Below are positions 54,976-63,370 of a stretch of 64,000 bases of DNA, in pieces. The notes beneath the pieces are model-generated. The model worked only from the letters and a program-made list of their open reading frames with translations, was not told where the DNA came from and did not search any database. The stretch comes from Gluconacetobacter diazotrophicus PA1 5. GTDB taxonomy: Bacteria; Pseudomonadota; Alphaproteobacteria; Acetobacterales; Acetobacteraceae. The position numbers and the translations under genes were made by a program. How positions within the stretch are numbered: the first letter of the stretch is position 1; each line of letters starts with the position of its first letter. The stretch lies in contig NC_010125.1 of NCBI RefSeq assembly GCF_000067045.1, positions 3,388,001 to 3,452,000 on the forward strand, read 5' to 3'.

Positions 54976-56394
54976 ATGACGTTCCGCACCGGCCTGCTGC
55001 TTGGTTGCGCCTTTCTGGCAGGTATCGCCGCGGGTCCGCAGATCACCCACCTTCCCGGCCTGGGGGGTGGCAACCTGACGTCCAACGCCCTGGCCGCCAG
55101 CCTGTCGAAGGACAGCGATTCACCGGCCGAGAATTTCCGCCTGCTGTCGCTGTTCGGCCACGTGCTGGAACAGGTGAAGGCGAACTATGTCGATCCGGTC
55201 TCGAATCGCGACCTGATCATCAACGCGCTGAACGGCATGCTGAGCGGCCTGGACCCGCACAGCTCGTACATGACCGAAAAGCAGTACGGCGACCTGCAGG
55301 TCCAGACCAAGGGCGAATTCGGCGGGCTGGGGCTGGAGGTGCAGGGCGAGGACAGCCATATCCGCGTCGTCTCGCCGGTCGACGACACGCCGGCGGCGCG
55401 CGCCGGGATCAAGCCGGGCGACTACATCGTCGCGATCGACGGCAAGAACATCGACGGCCTGCCGCTGGACGAGGCCGTGGGGCGCATGCGCGGCAAGCCG
55501 GATACCAAGATCACCCTGACCCTGATCCGGGAAAAGACGCCCAAGCCGATCGTCGTGACCATGACCCGCGCGATCATCCATATCCAGGTCATCCGATCGG
55601 CGCTGTACGACACGGTGGGCTACATCCGCGTCTCGCAGTTCAACGAGGAGACCGGCCCGGGATTGGAAGCCGCGTTCCGCAAGCTGAAGGACGAAGCCCA
55701 CGGCCACCTGACCGGGCTGGTGCTGGACCTGCGGTCCGACCCGGGCGGGCTGCTGAACCAGGCGATCCAGGTCGGGTCCGATTTCATCCGCAATGGCGAG
55801 ATCGTTTCGACCCGCGCCCGCCATCCGCAGGAAAGCCAGCGGTGGGACGCGCACGGCACCGACATCACCGACGACCTGCCGATGGTGGTGCTGATCAATG
55901 GCGGTTCGGCCTCGGCCAGCGAAATCGTCGCCGGCGCGCTGCAGGACCACCAGCGCGCGGTGGTGGTGGGCGAAAAATCCTTCGGCAAGGGCTCGGTGCA
56001 GACCATCCTGCCCATCCCGGGCGACGGCGCGCTGCGGCTGACGACGGCGCGCTACTACACGCCCTCGGGCCGGTCCATCCAGGGGCTGGGCATCGTGCCC
56101 GACGTGACAGTGCGCGAAACGCGCGAGGACCCGGCCTACAGCATCCGCGAGGCCGACCTCAGCCACATCATCAAGAACCAGGGCGGCAATACCGCCAAGC
56201 CGCCGGCCCGCACCGACCTGCCCGCCATCGTGTCGTCCATCCCCGACGAGCCGCCGGCGAACTGGCCGTCCTTCGACCCGACCAAGCCGGCCACCGACTT
56301 CCAGTTGCAGGAAGGGCTGAAGATCGTCCGCGCGATGGGAACGGGGCCGCGTTCGGCCGCCGCCGCCGTCCCCGCGGCGCCGCGTCATGACTGA
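54976..56394 (+). CDS. ctpA: C-terminal processing protease CtpA (S41 family)
   Basis: The 472-residue periplasmic protease has a signal/anchor (TGLLLGCAFLAGIAAG), a PDZ domain (LGLEVQGEDSHIRVVSPVDD, about 105-190) and the S41 domain with catalytic serine in GGSASASEIVAGAL and lysine in GEKSFGKGSVQT. It follows envC-like by 134 bp, a frequent neighbour. The ATG at 54976 has AGGAGA 8 nt upstream. The stop overlaps rppH by 8 bp. Confidence 0.94.
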   Translation: MTFRTGLLLGCAFLAGIAAGPQITHLPGLGGGNLTSNALAASLSKDSDSPAENFRLLSLFGHVLEQVKANYVDPVSNRDLIINALNGMLSGLDPHSSYMTEKQYGDLQVQTKGEFGGLGLEVQGEDSHIRVVSPVDDTPAARAGIKPGDYIVAIDGKNIDGLPLDEAVGRMRGKPDTKITLTLIREKTPKPIVVTMTRAIIHIQVIRSALYDTVGYIRVSQFNEETGPGLEAAFRKLKDEAHGHLTGLVLDLRSDPGGLLNQAIQVGSDFIRNGEIVSTRARHPQESQRWDAHGTDITDDLPMVVLINGGSASASEIVAGALQDHQRAVVVGEKSFGKGSVQTILPIPGDGALRLTTARYYTPSGRSIQGLGIVPDVTVRETREDPAYSIREADLSHIIKNQGGNTAKPPARTDLPAIVSSIPDEPPANWPSFDPTKPATDFQLQEGLKIVRAMGTGPRSAAAAVPAAPRHD

Positions 56395-56890
56395 CGCGGC
56401 GGACCTGCCCTATCGCCGCAATGTCGGTGCCATGCTGTTCAACGCCCAGGGCAGGATCCTGATCGGCCGCCGCACCGACCAGCCGGGCGCCGGCGGCCCG
56501 CTGGATGGCGGCGTCTGGCAGTGCCCGCAGGGCGGCATCGACGCCGACGAGGACCCGGAAGAGGCGGTGCTGCGCGAACTGCGCGAGGAAATCGGCACCG
56601 ACCGGGCCGTCATCATGGGCGCGCGGCCGGACTGGCTGACCTACGACCTGCCCGCCGCGCTGATCGGCCGGGCGCTGGGCGGGCGCTATCGCGGCCAGAC
56701 GCAGAAATGGTTCGCCCTGCGCTTCACCGGGCAGGATTCGGATATCCGCCTGGACGACCAGCAGCCGCCGGAATTCGATGCCTGGCAGTGGATCGACCTG
56801 CCCAGCCTGCCGGAGCGCAATGTCGGCTTCAAGCGCGACATCTACCGGACCCTGGTCCGCGACTTCGCCCGCTTCAGCCAGCCTGCCTGA
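56387..56890 (+). CDS. rppH: RNA pyrophosphohydrolase RppH
   Basis: The 167-residue Nudix enzyme removes pyrophosphate from mRNA 5' ends to start decay. The Nudix box is QGGIDADEDPEEAVLRELREEIG, and the RppH signature YRRNVGAMLFN and WQCPQGGID precede it. QTQKWFALRFTG and RNVGFKRDIYR follow. It overlaps ctpA by 8 bp at the start and the convergent Nudix gene by 17 bp at the end. Confidence 0.93.
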   Translation: MTDAADLPYRRNVGAMLFNAQGRILIGRRTDQPGAGGPLDGGVWQCPQGGIDADEDPEEAVLRELREEIGTDRAVIMGARPDWLTYDLPAALIGRALGGRYRGQTQKWFALRFTGQDSDIRLDDQQPPEFDAWQWIDLPSLPERNVGFKRDIYRTLVRDFARFSQPA

Positions 56891-57293
56891 GGGCGGGCAG
56901 CACGTGCAGGCGCAGCAGCGGCGCCAGCACGGCCTCCCCATGGGATGCGCGCAGGTCGAACCACAGCATCTGCGCGATTTCCGCGCGGATGGCTGGCCGG
57001 CCCTCCAGCCGGCCGCGATACACCGCCGACTGCACGGTGAATCCCGGCTCGTTCGCCGCGGGCGCCGCGAAGCGGCCCAGCAGCGCGACCGATTCCGGAT
57101 GCAGGCCGCAGCCCAGTTCCTCGTCCAGTTCGCGCCGCAGGGTGGCGGCCTCGTCCTCGCCCGGCTCGGCCTTGCCGCCGGGCAGCATGAAGGCATCGGT
57201 GCCGCGCTTGCGCACCAGCAGCAACGCCCCTTCGCGCACGATCGCCGCCGAGACGACGCGAATGACGGGCCCCAGGTCCTGCGACAGGCTCAA
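56874..57293 (-). CDS. Nudix hydrolase
   Basis: The 139-residue protein has the Nudix box GGKAEPGEDEAATLRRELDEELG (positions about 37-59) with the full GX5EX7REUXEEXGU pattern. It begins VIRVVSAAIVREGALLLVRKRG, typical of ADP-ribose/NTP-type enzymes. The substrate cannot be predicted. Its start overlaps the emrB-like stop by 4 bp, so it is the last gene of the efflux operon. Confidence 0.88.
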   Translation of the reverse strand: MSLSQDLGPVIRVVSAAIVREGALLLVRKRGTDAFMLPGGKAEPGEDEAATLRRELDEELGCGLHPESVALLGRFAAPAANEPGFTVQSAVYRGRLEGRPAIRAEIAQMLWFDLRASHGEAVLAPLLRLHVLPALRQAG

Positions 57294-58888
57294 TGCGCCG
57301 CTCCCGGCTTGCCGCCGCCACGGATGGGCGACAGCAGGAAGCAGAACGGCACCACCATGAACGCCCCTATGCCCAGGATCATGAAGACCTCGTTATAGGC
57401 CAGGATCGCGATCTGGCGGGTGAATTCCAGGAACAGCCGATGCTGCGCCACGGCGTTGACCGCCGCCGAGGCCACCCCGCGCCCCGCCGCCGCCTGGCGC
57501 GCATGCGCCAGGTAATCGACATAGGGCTGGCTGAACGGCGTCATCCAATGGACCATCTGCGTCTGGTGCGCCTGCCGGATTTCCGTCAGCAGGGCGGTGG
57601 ACCCGGAGATCGCGATCGAGCCCAGCACGTTGCGCGCCATGCTGAACAGGGCGGACGCATCGGCGTTCAACTCGCGCGGCAGGGTCGCATAGGTGATGGT
57701 GGAAATCGGCACGAACAGGAACGCCAGGCTGGCGGTCTGGCCCATGCGGAACCACACCAGGTGGCGGAAATCCAGCGCCGGCACCAGATGCGCGGACCAG
57801 AACAGCGACACGCCCATGAAGAAGAAGCCGAACGCGATCAGCACCCGCAGGCTGACATATTTCATCGCCCGCCCGACCAGCGGGATCAGGATGATGACCG
57901 CGATGCCGCCGGGCGAGAGGATCAGGCCGGACAGCGTCGCGGTATAGCCCATCACCTGCTGCGCGAACTGCGGCACGATGATCGCCGAGGCATAGAGCAG
58001 CGCGCCCACCGCCCCGATCAGCGCCGTGCCGGTCGCGAAATTGCGGTCCTTGAACACGCGCAGGTCCACCGCCGGCCGCTTGGTGGTCAGCAGCCAGGCG
58101 ACCGCCCCGCCGATGCCCAGGACGGCCAGTACCGCCATGGTGCGGATCATCCCCGACCCGAACCAGTCCTCGTCCTCGCCCCGGTCGACCGCGACCTCCA
58201 GGCAGCCGAAGCCGATGGCGATCAGGCCGATGCCGACGATATCGAGCGGCGCCTTCTGCTTCTGCGCCCAGGGCGGGTCGTCCACGACCATCGACACCGC
58301 GAAGGTCGCCAGCAGGCCCACCGGCACGTTGATGAAGAAGATCCAGCGCCAGGAATAATTGTCGGTGATCCACCCGCCCAGCGACGGCCCGATCACCGGC
58401 GCCACGATGGTCGCGATCGCCGTCAGGCCGAACGCCGCCGCCCGCCGTTCGGGCGGGAACGTGTCCAGAATGATCGATTGCTGGTTCGGCTGCAGCCCGC
58501 CGCCGAAGAAGCCCTGCATCAGGCGGAACATGATCAGTTGCGGCAGGCTGTGCGAGATCCCGCACAGGAAGGACGAGACCGAGAACATGAAGATGCAGAT
58601 GATGAAATAGCGCTTGCGCCCCAGCAGCTTTCCCAGCCACCCGGAAATGGTCAGGACGATGCCGTTCGCCACCAGGTACGATGTCAGGGTCCAGGTCGCA
58701 TCGTCATAGGTCGAGGACAGGCTGCCGGCGATATGCGGCAGCGAGACGTTGACGATGGTCGTGTCCAGGATTTCCATGAACGCCGCCACGGTCACGATGA
58801 CCGCGATCAGCCACGGGTTGGCCCGCGGCTTCCAGGGCTGCGGCGCATCCGCCGCCGCCCCCGCATCCCCCGGCGGCGCGCCGCTCAC
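57290..58888 (-). CDS. emrB: DHA2-family drug efflux MFS transporter (EmrB type)
   Basis: The 532-residue protein has about 14 membrane segments. Motif A-like GWLGKLLGRKRYF, motif D1-like FMEILDTTIVNVSLPHIAG, and motif C-like IVAPVIGPSLGGWITDNYSWRW are visible, all typical of EmrB. Proton-driven drug export across the inner membrane needs an EmrA-type adaptor, encoded just upstream with a 4-bp overlap. The substrate is unknown. Confidence 0.93.
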   Translation of the reverse strand: MSGAPPGDAGAAADAPQPWKPRANPWLIAVIVTVAAFMEILDTTIVNVSLPHIAGSLSSTYDDATWTLTSYLVANGIVLTISGWLGKLLGRKRYFIICIFMFSVSSFLCGISHSLPQLIMFRLMQGFFGGGLQPNQQSIILDTFPPERRAAAFGLTAIATIVAPVIGPSLGGWITDNYSWRWIFFINVPVGLLATFAVSMVVDDPPWAQKQKAPLDIVGIGLIAIGFGCLEVAVDRGEDEDWFGSGMIRTMAVLAVLGIGGAVAWLLTTKRPAVDLRVFKDRNFATGTALIGAVGALLYASAIIVPQFAQQVMGYTATLSGLILSPGGIAVIILIPLVGRAMKYVSLRVLIAFGFFFMGVSLFWSAHLVPALDFRHLVWFRMGQTASLAFLFVPISTITYATLPRELNADASALFSMARNVLGSIAISGSTALLTEIRQAHQTQMVHWMTPFSQPYVDYLAHARQAAAGRGVASAAVNAVAQHRLFLEFTRQIAILAYNEVFMILGIGAFMVVPFCFLLSPIRGGGKPGAAH

Positions 58889-59976
58889 TTCGTGTAGACC
58901 GTCGGCTCGACCGACAGGCCCAGCGACAGCGGCACGTCGGCGCGCAGCCCCTCGTCGATCAGGATCTTCACCGGCACGCGCTGGACGATCTTCACGTAAT
59001 TGCCGGTGGCGTTTTCCGGCGGGAAGGCGCTGAAGGTGGCACCCGTGCCGAGCTGGATCGAATCCACATGGCCCCGCAGGTTCAGGAACGGATAGGCATC
59101 GACCGCGATATCGACCTTCTGCCCCGGCCGCATGTGGGTGACCTGCGTTTCCTTGTAGTTCGCGATCACCCAGACCTCGGGCTCGACGATCGAGAAGATC
59201 GACTGGCCTTCGCTGACGAAGCTGCCGCGTTCGATATTGCGCTGGGAAATCCAGCCGTCATGCGGCGCCCGGATTTCGGTCCAGCCCAGGTTCAGTTCCG
59301 CCTGGGTCAGTTGCGCCTGCGCCTGCGTCACCTGCGCGTCGAACTGGCCGACCCGCGTCTGCGTGTTCGAGATATTGGCCTTCACCGGCTCGGCCACCTG
59401 CAGGTTGCCCTGGGCCTGCAGCACCTGGGCCTTGGCGGCCTGCAGCGCGGCGGTGGCGTAGTCGATATCCTGCTGCGTGGTGGCCGCGCGGGCCACCGCG
59501 TGCTGGCGGCGATAATCGGTCTCGGCCCTGAATTCCTGCGCCTGGGCGGACAGCAACTGTCCCTGCGCCGCGATCAGGCGGCCGGGGAAATCCTTCTGCG
59601 CGACCAGCAGGCCGAACTGCGCGCCGGCCGCCTGGGCACGGGCGATGTCCAGCGTCGCGGCCGCGTTGTCGCGCGCGGCGCGATAATCGCGGTCATCGAT
59701 CTTCGCCAGCAGGTCGCCGGCATGCACGAACTGGTTGTCGTTCACCAGCAGGGCGGTGACGTAGCCGCGCACATGCGGGGCGATCGTCACCGCGCGCCCG
59801 GCGGTGAAGGCATCGTCGGTCTCGATATCGTTGCGGGTCAGGAACCAGTACACCCCCGCCCCCACGGCGACGACCGCGACGAAGGCGATCAGGCCGATCC
59901 GCACCATCGGATTGGATTTTTTCCTGCGCGTGTCGTCCGGCGTCTTGCCCGGCGTAGCGCCGTCTTGCTCGGCCAT
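58885..59976 (-). CDS. emrA: HlyD-family efflux adaptor (EmrA type)
   Basis: The 363-residue membrane-fusion protein has one N-terminal membrane segment (about 28-48), the biotinyl-lipoyl halves DAFTAGRAVTIAPHVRGYVTALLV and LGWTEIRAPHDGWISQRN, and a long coiled-coil hairpin between them. The beta-barrel part includes YKETQVTHMRPGQKVDIAVDAYP. The ATG at 59976 follows AGAGGAA. A TetR-type palindrome lies 42 bp upstream. Confidence 0.93.
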   Translation of the reverse strand: MAEQDGATPGKTPDDTRRKKSNPMVRIGLIAFVAVVAVGAGVYWFLTRNDIETDDAFTAGRAVTIAPHVRGYVTALLVNDNQFVHAGDLLAKIDDRDYRAARDNAAATLDIARAQAAGAQFGLLVAQKDFPGRLIAAQGQLLSAQAQEFRAETDYRRQHAVARAATTQQDIDYATAALQAAKAQVLQAQGNLQVAEPVKANISNTQTRVGQFDAQVTQAQAQLTQAELNLGWTEIRAPHDGWISQRNIERGSFVSEGQSIFSIVEPEVWVIANYKETQVTHMRPGQKVDIAVDAYPFLNLRGHVDSIQLGTGATFSAFPPENATGNYVKIVQRVPVKILIDEGLRADVPLSLGLSVEPTVYTK

Positions 59977-60017
59977 ACGGTTCCTCTTGTTTCCAGCCCT
60001 GCCGCCAGCGCGGACAT

Positions 60018-60040
60018 ATTGACCGAACCGGTCGGTCAAT
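60018..60040 (-). promoter_or_regulatory. TetR-type palindrome upstream of emrAB
   Basis: A 23-bp near-perfect palindrome with arms ATTGACCG and CGGTCAAT surrounds the self-complementary ACCGGT. It lies 42 bp upstream of the emrA start and includes TTGACC, a possible -35. Such palindromes with GACCG...CGGTC arms are typical TetR-family operators. No TetR gene is in this window, so the regulator would act from elsewhere. Confidence 0.6.
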
Positions 60041-60185
60041 CCATGGCACGAAGCGCCCGATCCATCAACCGCCCCCGCAGGTGAAAAACCCACGCGCCAC
60101 GATACCGCGCGGCGCTTCACGGCCATCAGGTTGTTTTGAAATCGTTTTTTAAAGCAATCGTAAAGGACGCGCCACCAGCCCGCGT

Positions 60186-62000
60186 TTACGGGCCGACTTC
60201 GCCGAATGCCTGTGTCCGGACCATCCGGGCGTACAACCCGTCGGCTTCCATCAGGGCCGCGTGGGTACCGCATTCGACCCCCTGCCCGCCCGCCATCGCG
60301 ACCACCAGGTCGGCCGAGCGTACGGTCGACAGCCGATGGGCCACGACGATGGTGGTCCGCCCCTGGCGCAACTGGCCCAGCGCCTGCTGGACCAGGGCCT
60401 CGCTCTCGCTGTCCAGGGCGCTGGTGGCCTCGTCCAGCAGCAGCACGCGCGGGTCGCGCAGCAGCGCGCGGGCCAGGGCCACGCGCTGGCGCTGGCCGCC
60501 CGACAGGCGCTGCCCGCCCGGCCCCACCCGGGTGGCGAAGCCCTCGGGCAGCGCGTCGATGAAGGACTCCGCCGCGGCGGCGCGCGCCGCCGTGCGGATT
60601 TCGGCATCCGTGGCGCCCGGGCGGCCGATGCGGATGTTGTCGGCCACCGACAGGTCGAACAGCAGCGTGTCCTGGCTGACATAGGCGATGGCGTCGCGCA
60701 GGTCGCCCAGCCGGAGCGCCCGCAGGTCGACCCCGTCCAGCACGATGCGCCCGGCGCCGACGTCATGCAGGCGGGGGATCAGCGACAGGGCGGTGGATTT
60801 CCCGGCCCCGGACGGGCCGACCAGCGCCACGGTCAGCCCGGGCCGGGCCTCGAAGCTCAGCCCGTCCAGCCCGCCGTCCGTCCGGATAGAAGAAGGACAC
60901 GTCTCGAAGCGCAGATGGCCGTTGCCGGCGGGCAGCGGACGGGCATCGGGGGATTCGACGATGTCGGCGGGCTCGTCGATCACGGCGAAGATGCGTTCCA
61001 GCCCGGCCGCCCCTTCCTGCAACGCCGCGTTCAGCGATCCCAGCGCCCGCAGCGGGCGCGCGGCCAGCAGCAGGGCCGCCACGAAGCCGGAAAAATCGCC
61101 CAGCGTCGCGCCGCCCCGCGCGGCGCGCCAGCCGGCGAACCCCAGCACGGCGGCGACCGCCGAGCCACCCAGCACCTCCAGCACCGGATCGACGCGGGCC
61201 CGCCCCCGGGCGATGCGCTGCAGGGCCATGTGCAACTGGTCGAACGTGTGGCTGACGCGGGCCTCCTCGTTCTGTTCCAGCCGGTAGACGCGCACCGTGC
61301 GGGCCTGCGCGAAGCTTTCGGTCAGCAGGGCCGAGGTCTCGCCCATGCGTTCCTGCATGCCGCCCGAGGCACGGCGGACCTTCTTGCCCAGGCGCTGGAT
61401 CGGCACCGCCGCGACCGGATACAGCACGGCGGCGATCAGGCTGAGTTCCCAATCCATGTAGAACATGGACACGACCAGGCCCGCGACCGTGACCACGTCG
61501 CCGATCGAATTGACCGCGCGGATCATCGCCTCGCGGATCGACACGGCATCGGTGGTGAAGCGCGCCGAAAGCTGCGCCGGGGCCTCGCGCTCGATGCGCG
61601 AGATATCGGTGTGCAGCAGATGCCGGAACATGCGCGCCTGCAGCCCGCGTATCACGATCAGGACCAGGTTCTGCACCGCCACGGTCTGGCCGTACTGGGA
61701 CAGCGCCTTGGCGGCGGTGATCAGGATCACCAGCGCCGGCACCTGGTAGAGGATGCGCGGATCATGGGCGGCGAACATGTCCAGCGCCCGCTGGATCACC
61801 AGCGGGTACAGGCCGGTCAGCGACGCCATCACGACGGTCAGCCCGATCACCGATGCGATGCGCCCGCGATGCAGGCGCACTTCCGACCGCCACAGCCGGC
61901 GCAGCAGGACGGTACTGCGCTCGGAATTCTGCGGGCCGCCCCCGGGGGGCACCAGCGACGCGGCGGCAGGGGACGGGGTTCGAGGCGGGACGACGTTCAT
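60186..62000 (-). CDS. MsbA-like ABC exporter (fused permease-ATPase)
   Basis: The 604-residue half-transporter has an N-terminal six-segment domain (about 45-345) and a C-terminal ATPase: Walker A VGPSGAGKST, signature RLSGGQRQR, Walker B LLLDEATSALD and switch His in VAHRLST. It resembles lipid/LPS or multidrug exporters; the substrate is not decidable. At about 60880-60915 the frame shows TCPSSIRTDGG where another frame reads DVSFFYPDGR, so a pair of compensating indels seems to have replaced the A-loop with its adenine-stacking Tyr. The overall length is still a multiple of three. The ATG at 62000 begins MNVVPPRTP. Confidence 0.88.
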   Translation of the reverse strand: MNVVPPRTPSPAAASLVPPGGGPQNSERSTVLLRRLWRSEVRLHRGRIASVIGLTVVMASLTGLYPLVIQRALDMFAAHDPRILYQVPALVILITAAKALSQYGQTVAVQNLVLIVIRGLQARMFRHLLHTDISRIEREAPAQLSARFTTDAVSIREAMIRAVNSIGDVVTVAGLVVSMFYMDWELSLIAAVLYPVAAVPIQRLGKKVRRASGGMQERMGETSALLTESFAQARTVRVYRLEQNEEARVSHTFDQLHMALQRIARGRARVDPVLEVLGGSAVAAVLGFAGWRAARGGATLGDFSGFVAALLLAARPLRALGSLNAALQEGAAGLERIFAVIDEPADIVESPDARPLPAGNGHLRFETCPSSIRTDGGLDGLSFEARPGLTVALVGPSGAGKSTALSLIPRLHDVGAGRIVLDGVDLRALRLGDLRDAIAYVSQDTLLFDLSVADNIRIGRPGATDAEIRTAARAAAAESFIDALPEGFATRVGPGGQRLSGGQRQRVALARALLRDPRVLLLDEATSALDSESEALVQQALGQLRQGRTTIVVAHRLSTVRSADLVVAMAGGQGVECGTHAALMEADGLYARMVRTQAFGEVGP

Positions 62001-62067
62001 GGGGCTCTTTAAACAAGGAGTTCGCAACAAAGGAAAGCGACGGGCCGCCCGCCGGTTGCCCACCCGG

Positions 62068-63330
62068 TCAGGCGGTATCGGCGACCATGCGCTCAAGCTG
62101 GGCCATGCAGGCCCGCCGCCCGGCGCGGCATCCCCCTGCCATCCACCAGTCGCGAACCCGCTCCAGCACTGCGCCCACACGCGGCCCGGCCGCCACGCCG
62201 GCCGCCACCACGTCGCGCCCGGCCAGGGGGAAGACCGGCCGCGCCCGGGCCAGCAGGTCGGCCCGCAGCCCGTCCCATGCCGCCGAGGGCGCGCCTACCC
62301 GCTCCGCCTGCACCCGCCAGCTTCGCCGGACCAGGATCTCGGCCGCCTCGTTCGCCAGCATCCGGCGCCGCGCGTCGTCGTCCGCCCCCGGTTCGGGCAC
62401 CTCCGGGTCGGGCGCCGCCGAATCGGCCGTCACGCCCAGGGAGGCCAGGGACGCGGCTTCGGCCCGCGACAGGCGCAACCGCGCCGCCAGAAGGCCGGGC
62501 GTCGCCCGGGCCAGGACGCCGAGGAACAGGATGGCGTCGGGCGGCGCCCCGGCGGCGACCAGCCGGGCCAGCGCCGGCAGGTCGTACCCCTCAGGCAGCA
62601 GCCGCGCCAGCACGCCCGTCCGCTCCATCAGCCCCAGGCTCTCCATCACGGCGGGGCCGGAGAGGATGCGCCGCAATTCGGACCAGACGCGTTCGGCCGA
62701 CAGGCGCGACAGGGCCCCGGCCGCCGCCGCATCCGCGATCGCCGCCATCGCCGCCGCATCCGGTGTCCCTTGGCCATAGCGGGCGTGGAAGCGGAAGAAG
62801 CGCAGCACGCGCAGCGCGTCCTCGCGGATGCGGGTCGCCGGATCGCCGACGAAGCGCACATGCCCGGCTTCCAGGTCCGCCCGGCCGCCGAACGCATCAT
62901 GCACCACCCCGTCCCGGCCGCAGGACATCGCGTTGATGGTGAAATCGCGCCGGGCCGCGTCCTCGGCCCAGTCGTCGGTCCAGGCGACGACGGCGTGGCG
63001 CCCGTCGGTACGTTCGTCCCGGCGCAGGGTCGTGATCTCGTAGGGGCGGCCCGCGATCACCGCCGTCACCGTTCCATGGGCCAGCCCGGTGGCCACGACC
63101 TTGATCCCCGCCGCCTCCAGCGCCGCCAGCACCTGGTCCGGCGGCTCCGGCGTGGCGAGATCGAGGTCCGAGACCGGACGGCCCGCCAGCAGGTCGCGCA
63201 CCACGCCGCCCACCAACCGCGCCCGCGGCAGCACGGCCCACAGGCGGTCCAGCCCCGCCCGCCCGTCCGGCAGCACTGTCGCCAGACGGCACGGCAGGTC
63301 GTCCGCCGCCACGGCGCACCCGTACGTCAT
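62068..63330 (-). CDS. cca: CCA-adding/poly(A) polymerase-type nucleotidyltransferase
   Basis: The roughly 420-residue protein has the class II nucleotidyltransferase head: RLVGGVVRDLLAGRPVSDLDLAT with the catalytic Asp-x-Asp. TLRRDERTDGRHAVV, DAARRDFTINAM and the neck RIREDALRVLRFFRFHARYG follow. Alphaproteobacterial members make or repair the tRNA 3' CCA end. The ATG at 63330 is used; a GTG at 63351 is in frame. The upstream DUF1285 gene ends about 20-40 bp away on the same strand. Confidence 0.92.
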   Translation of the reverse strand: MTYGCAVAADDLPCRLATVLPDGRAGLDRLWAVLPRARLVGGVVRDLLAGRPVSDLDLATPEPPDQVLAALEAAGIKVVATGLAHGTVTAVIAGRPYEITTLRRDERTDGRHAVVAWTDDWAEDAARRDFTINAMSCGRDGVVHDAFGGRADLEAGHVRFVGDPATRIREDALRVLRFFRFHARYGQGTPDAAAMAAIADAAAAGALSRLSAERVWSELRRILSGPAVMESLGLMERTGVLARLLPEGYDLPALARLVAAGAPPDAILFLGVLARATPGLLAARLRLSRAEAASLASLGVTADSAAPDPEVPEPGADDDARRRMLANEAAEILVRRSWRVQAERVGAPSAAWDGLRADLLARARPVFPLAGRDVVAAGVAAGPRVGAVLERVRDWWMAGGCRAGRRACMAQLERMVADTA

Positions 63331-63370
63331 GCCGGGCCGATCACGCGGCACCCTTTACCGGGCATGCCAT

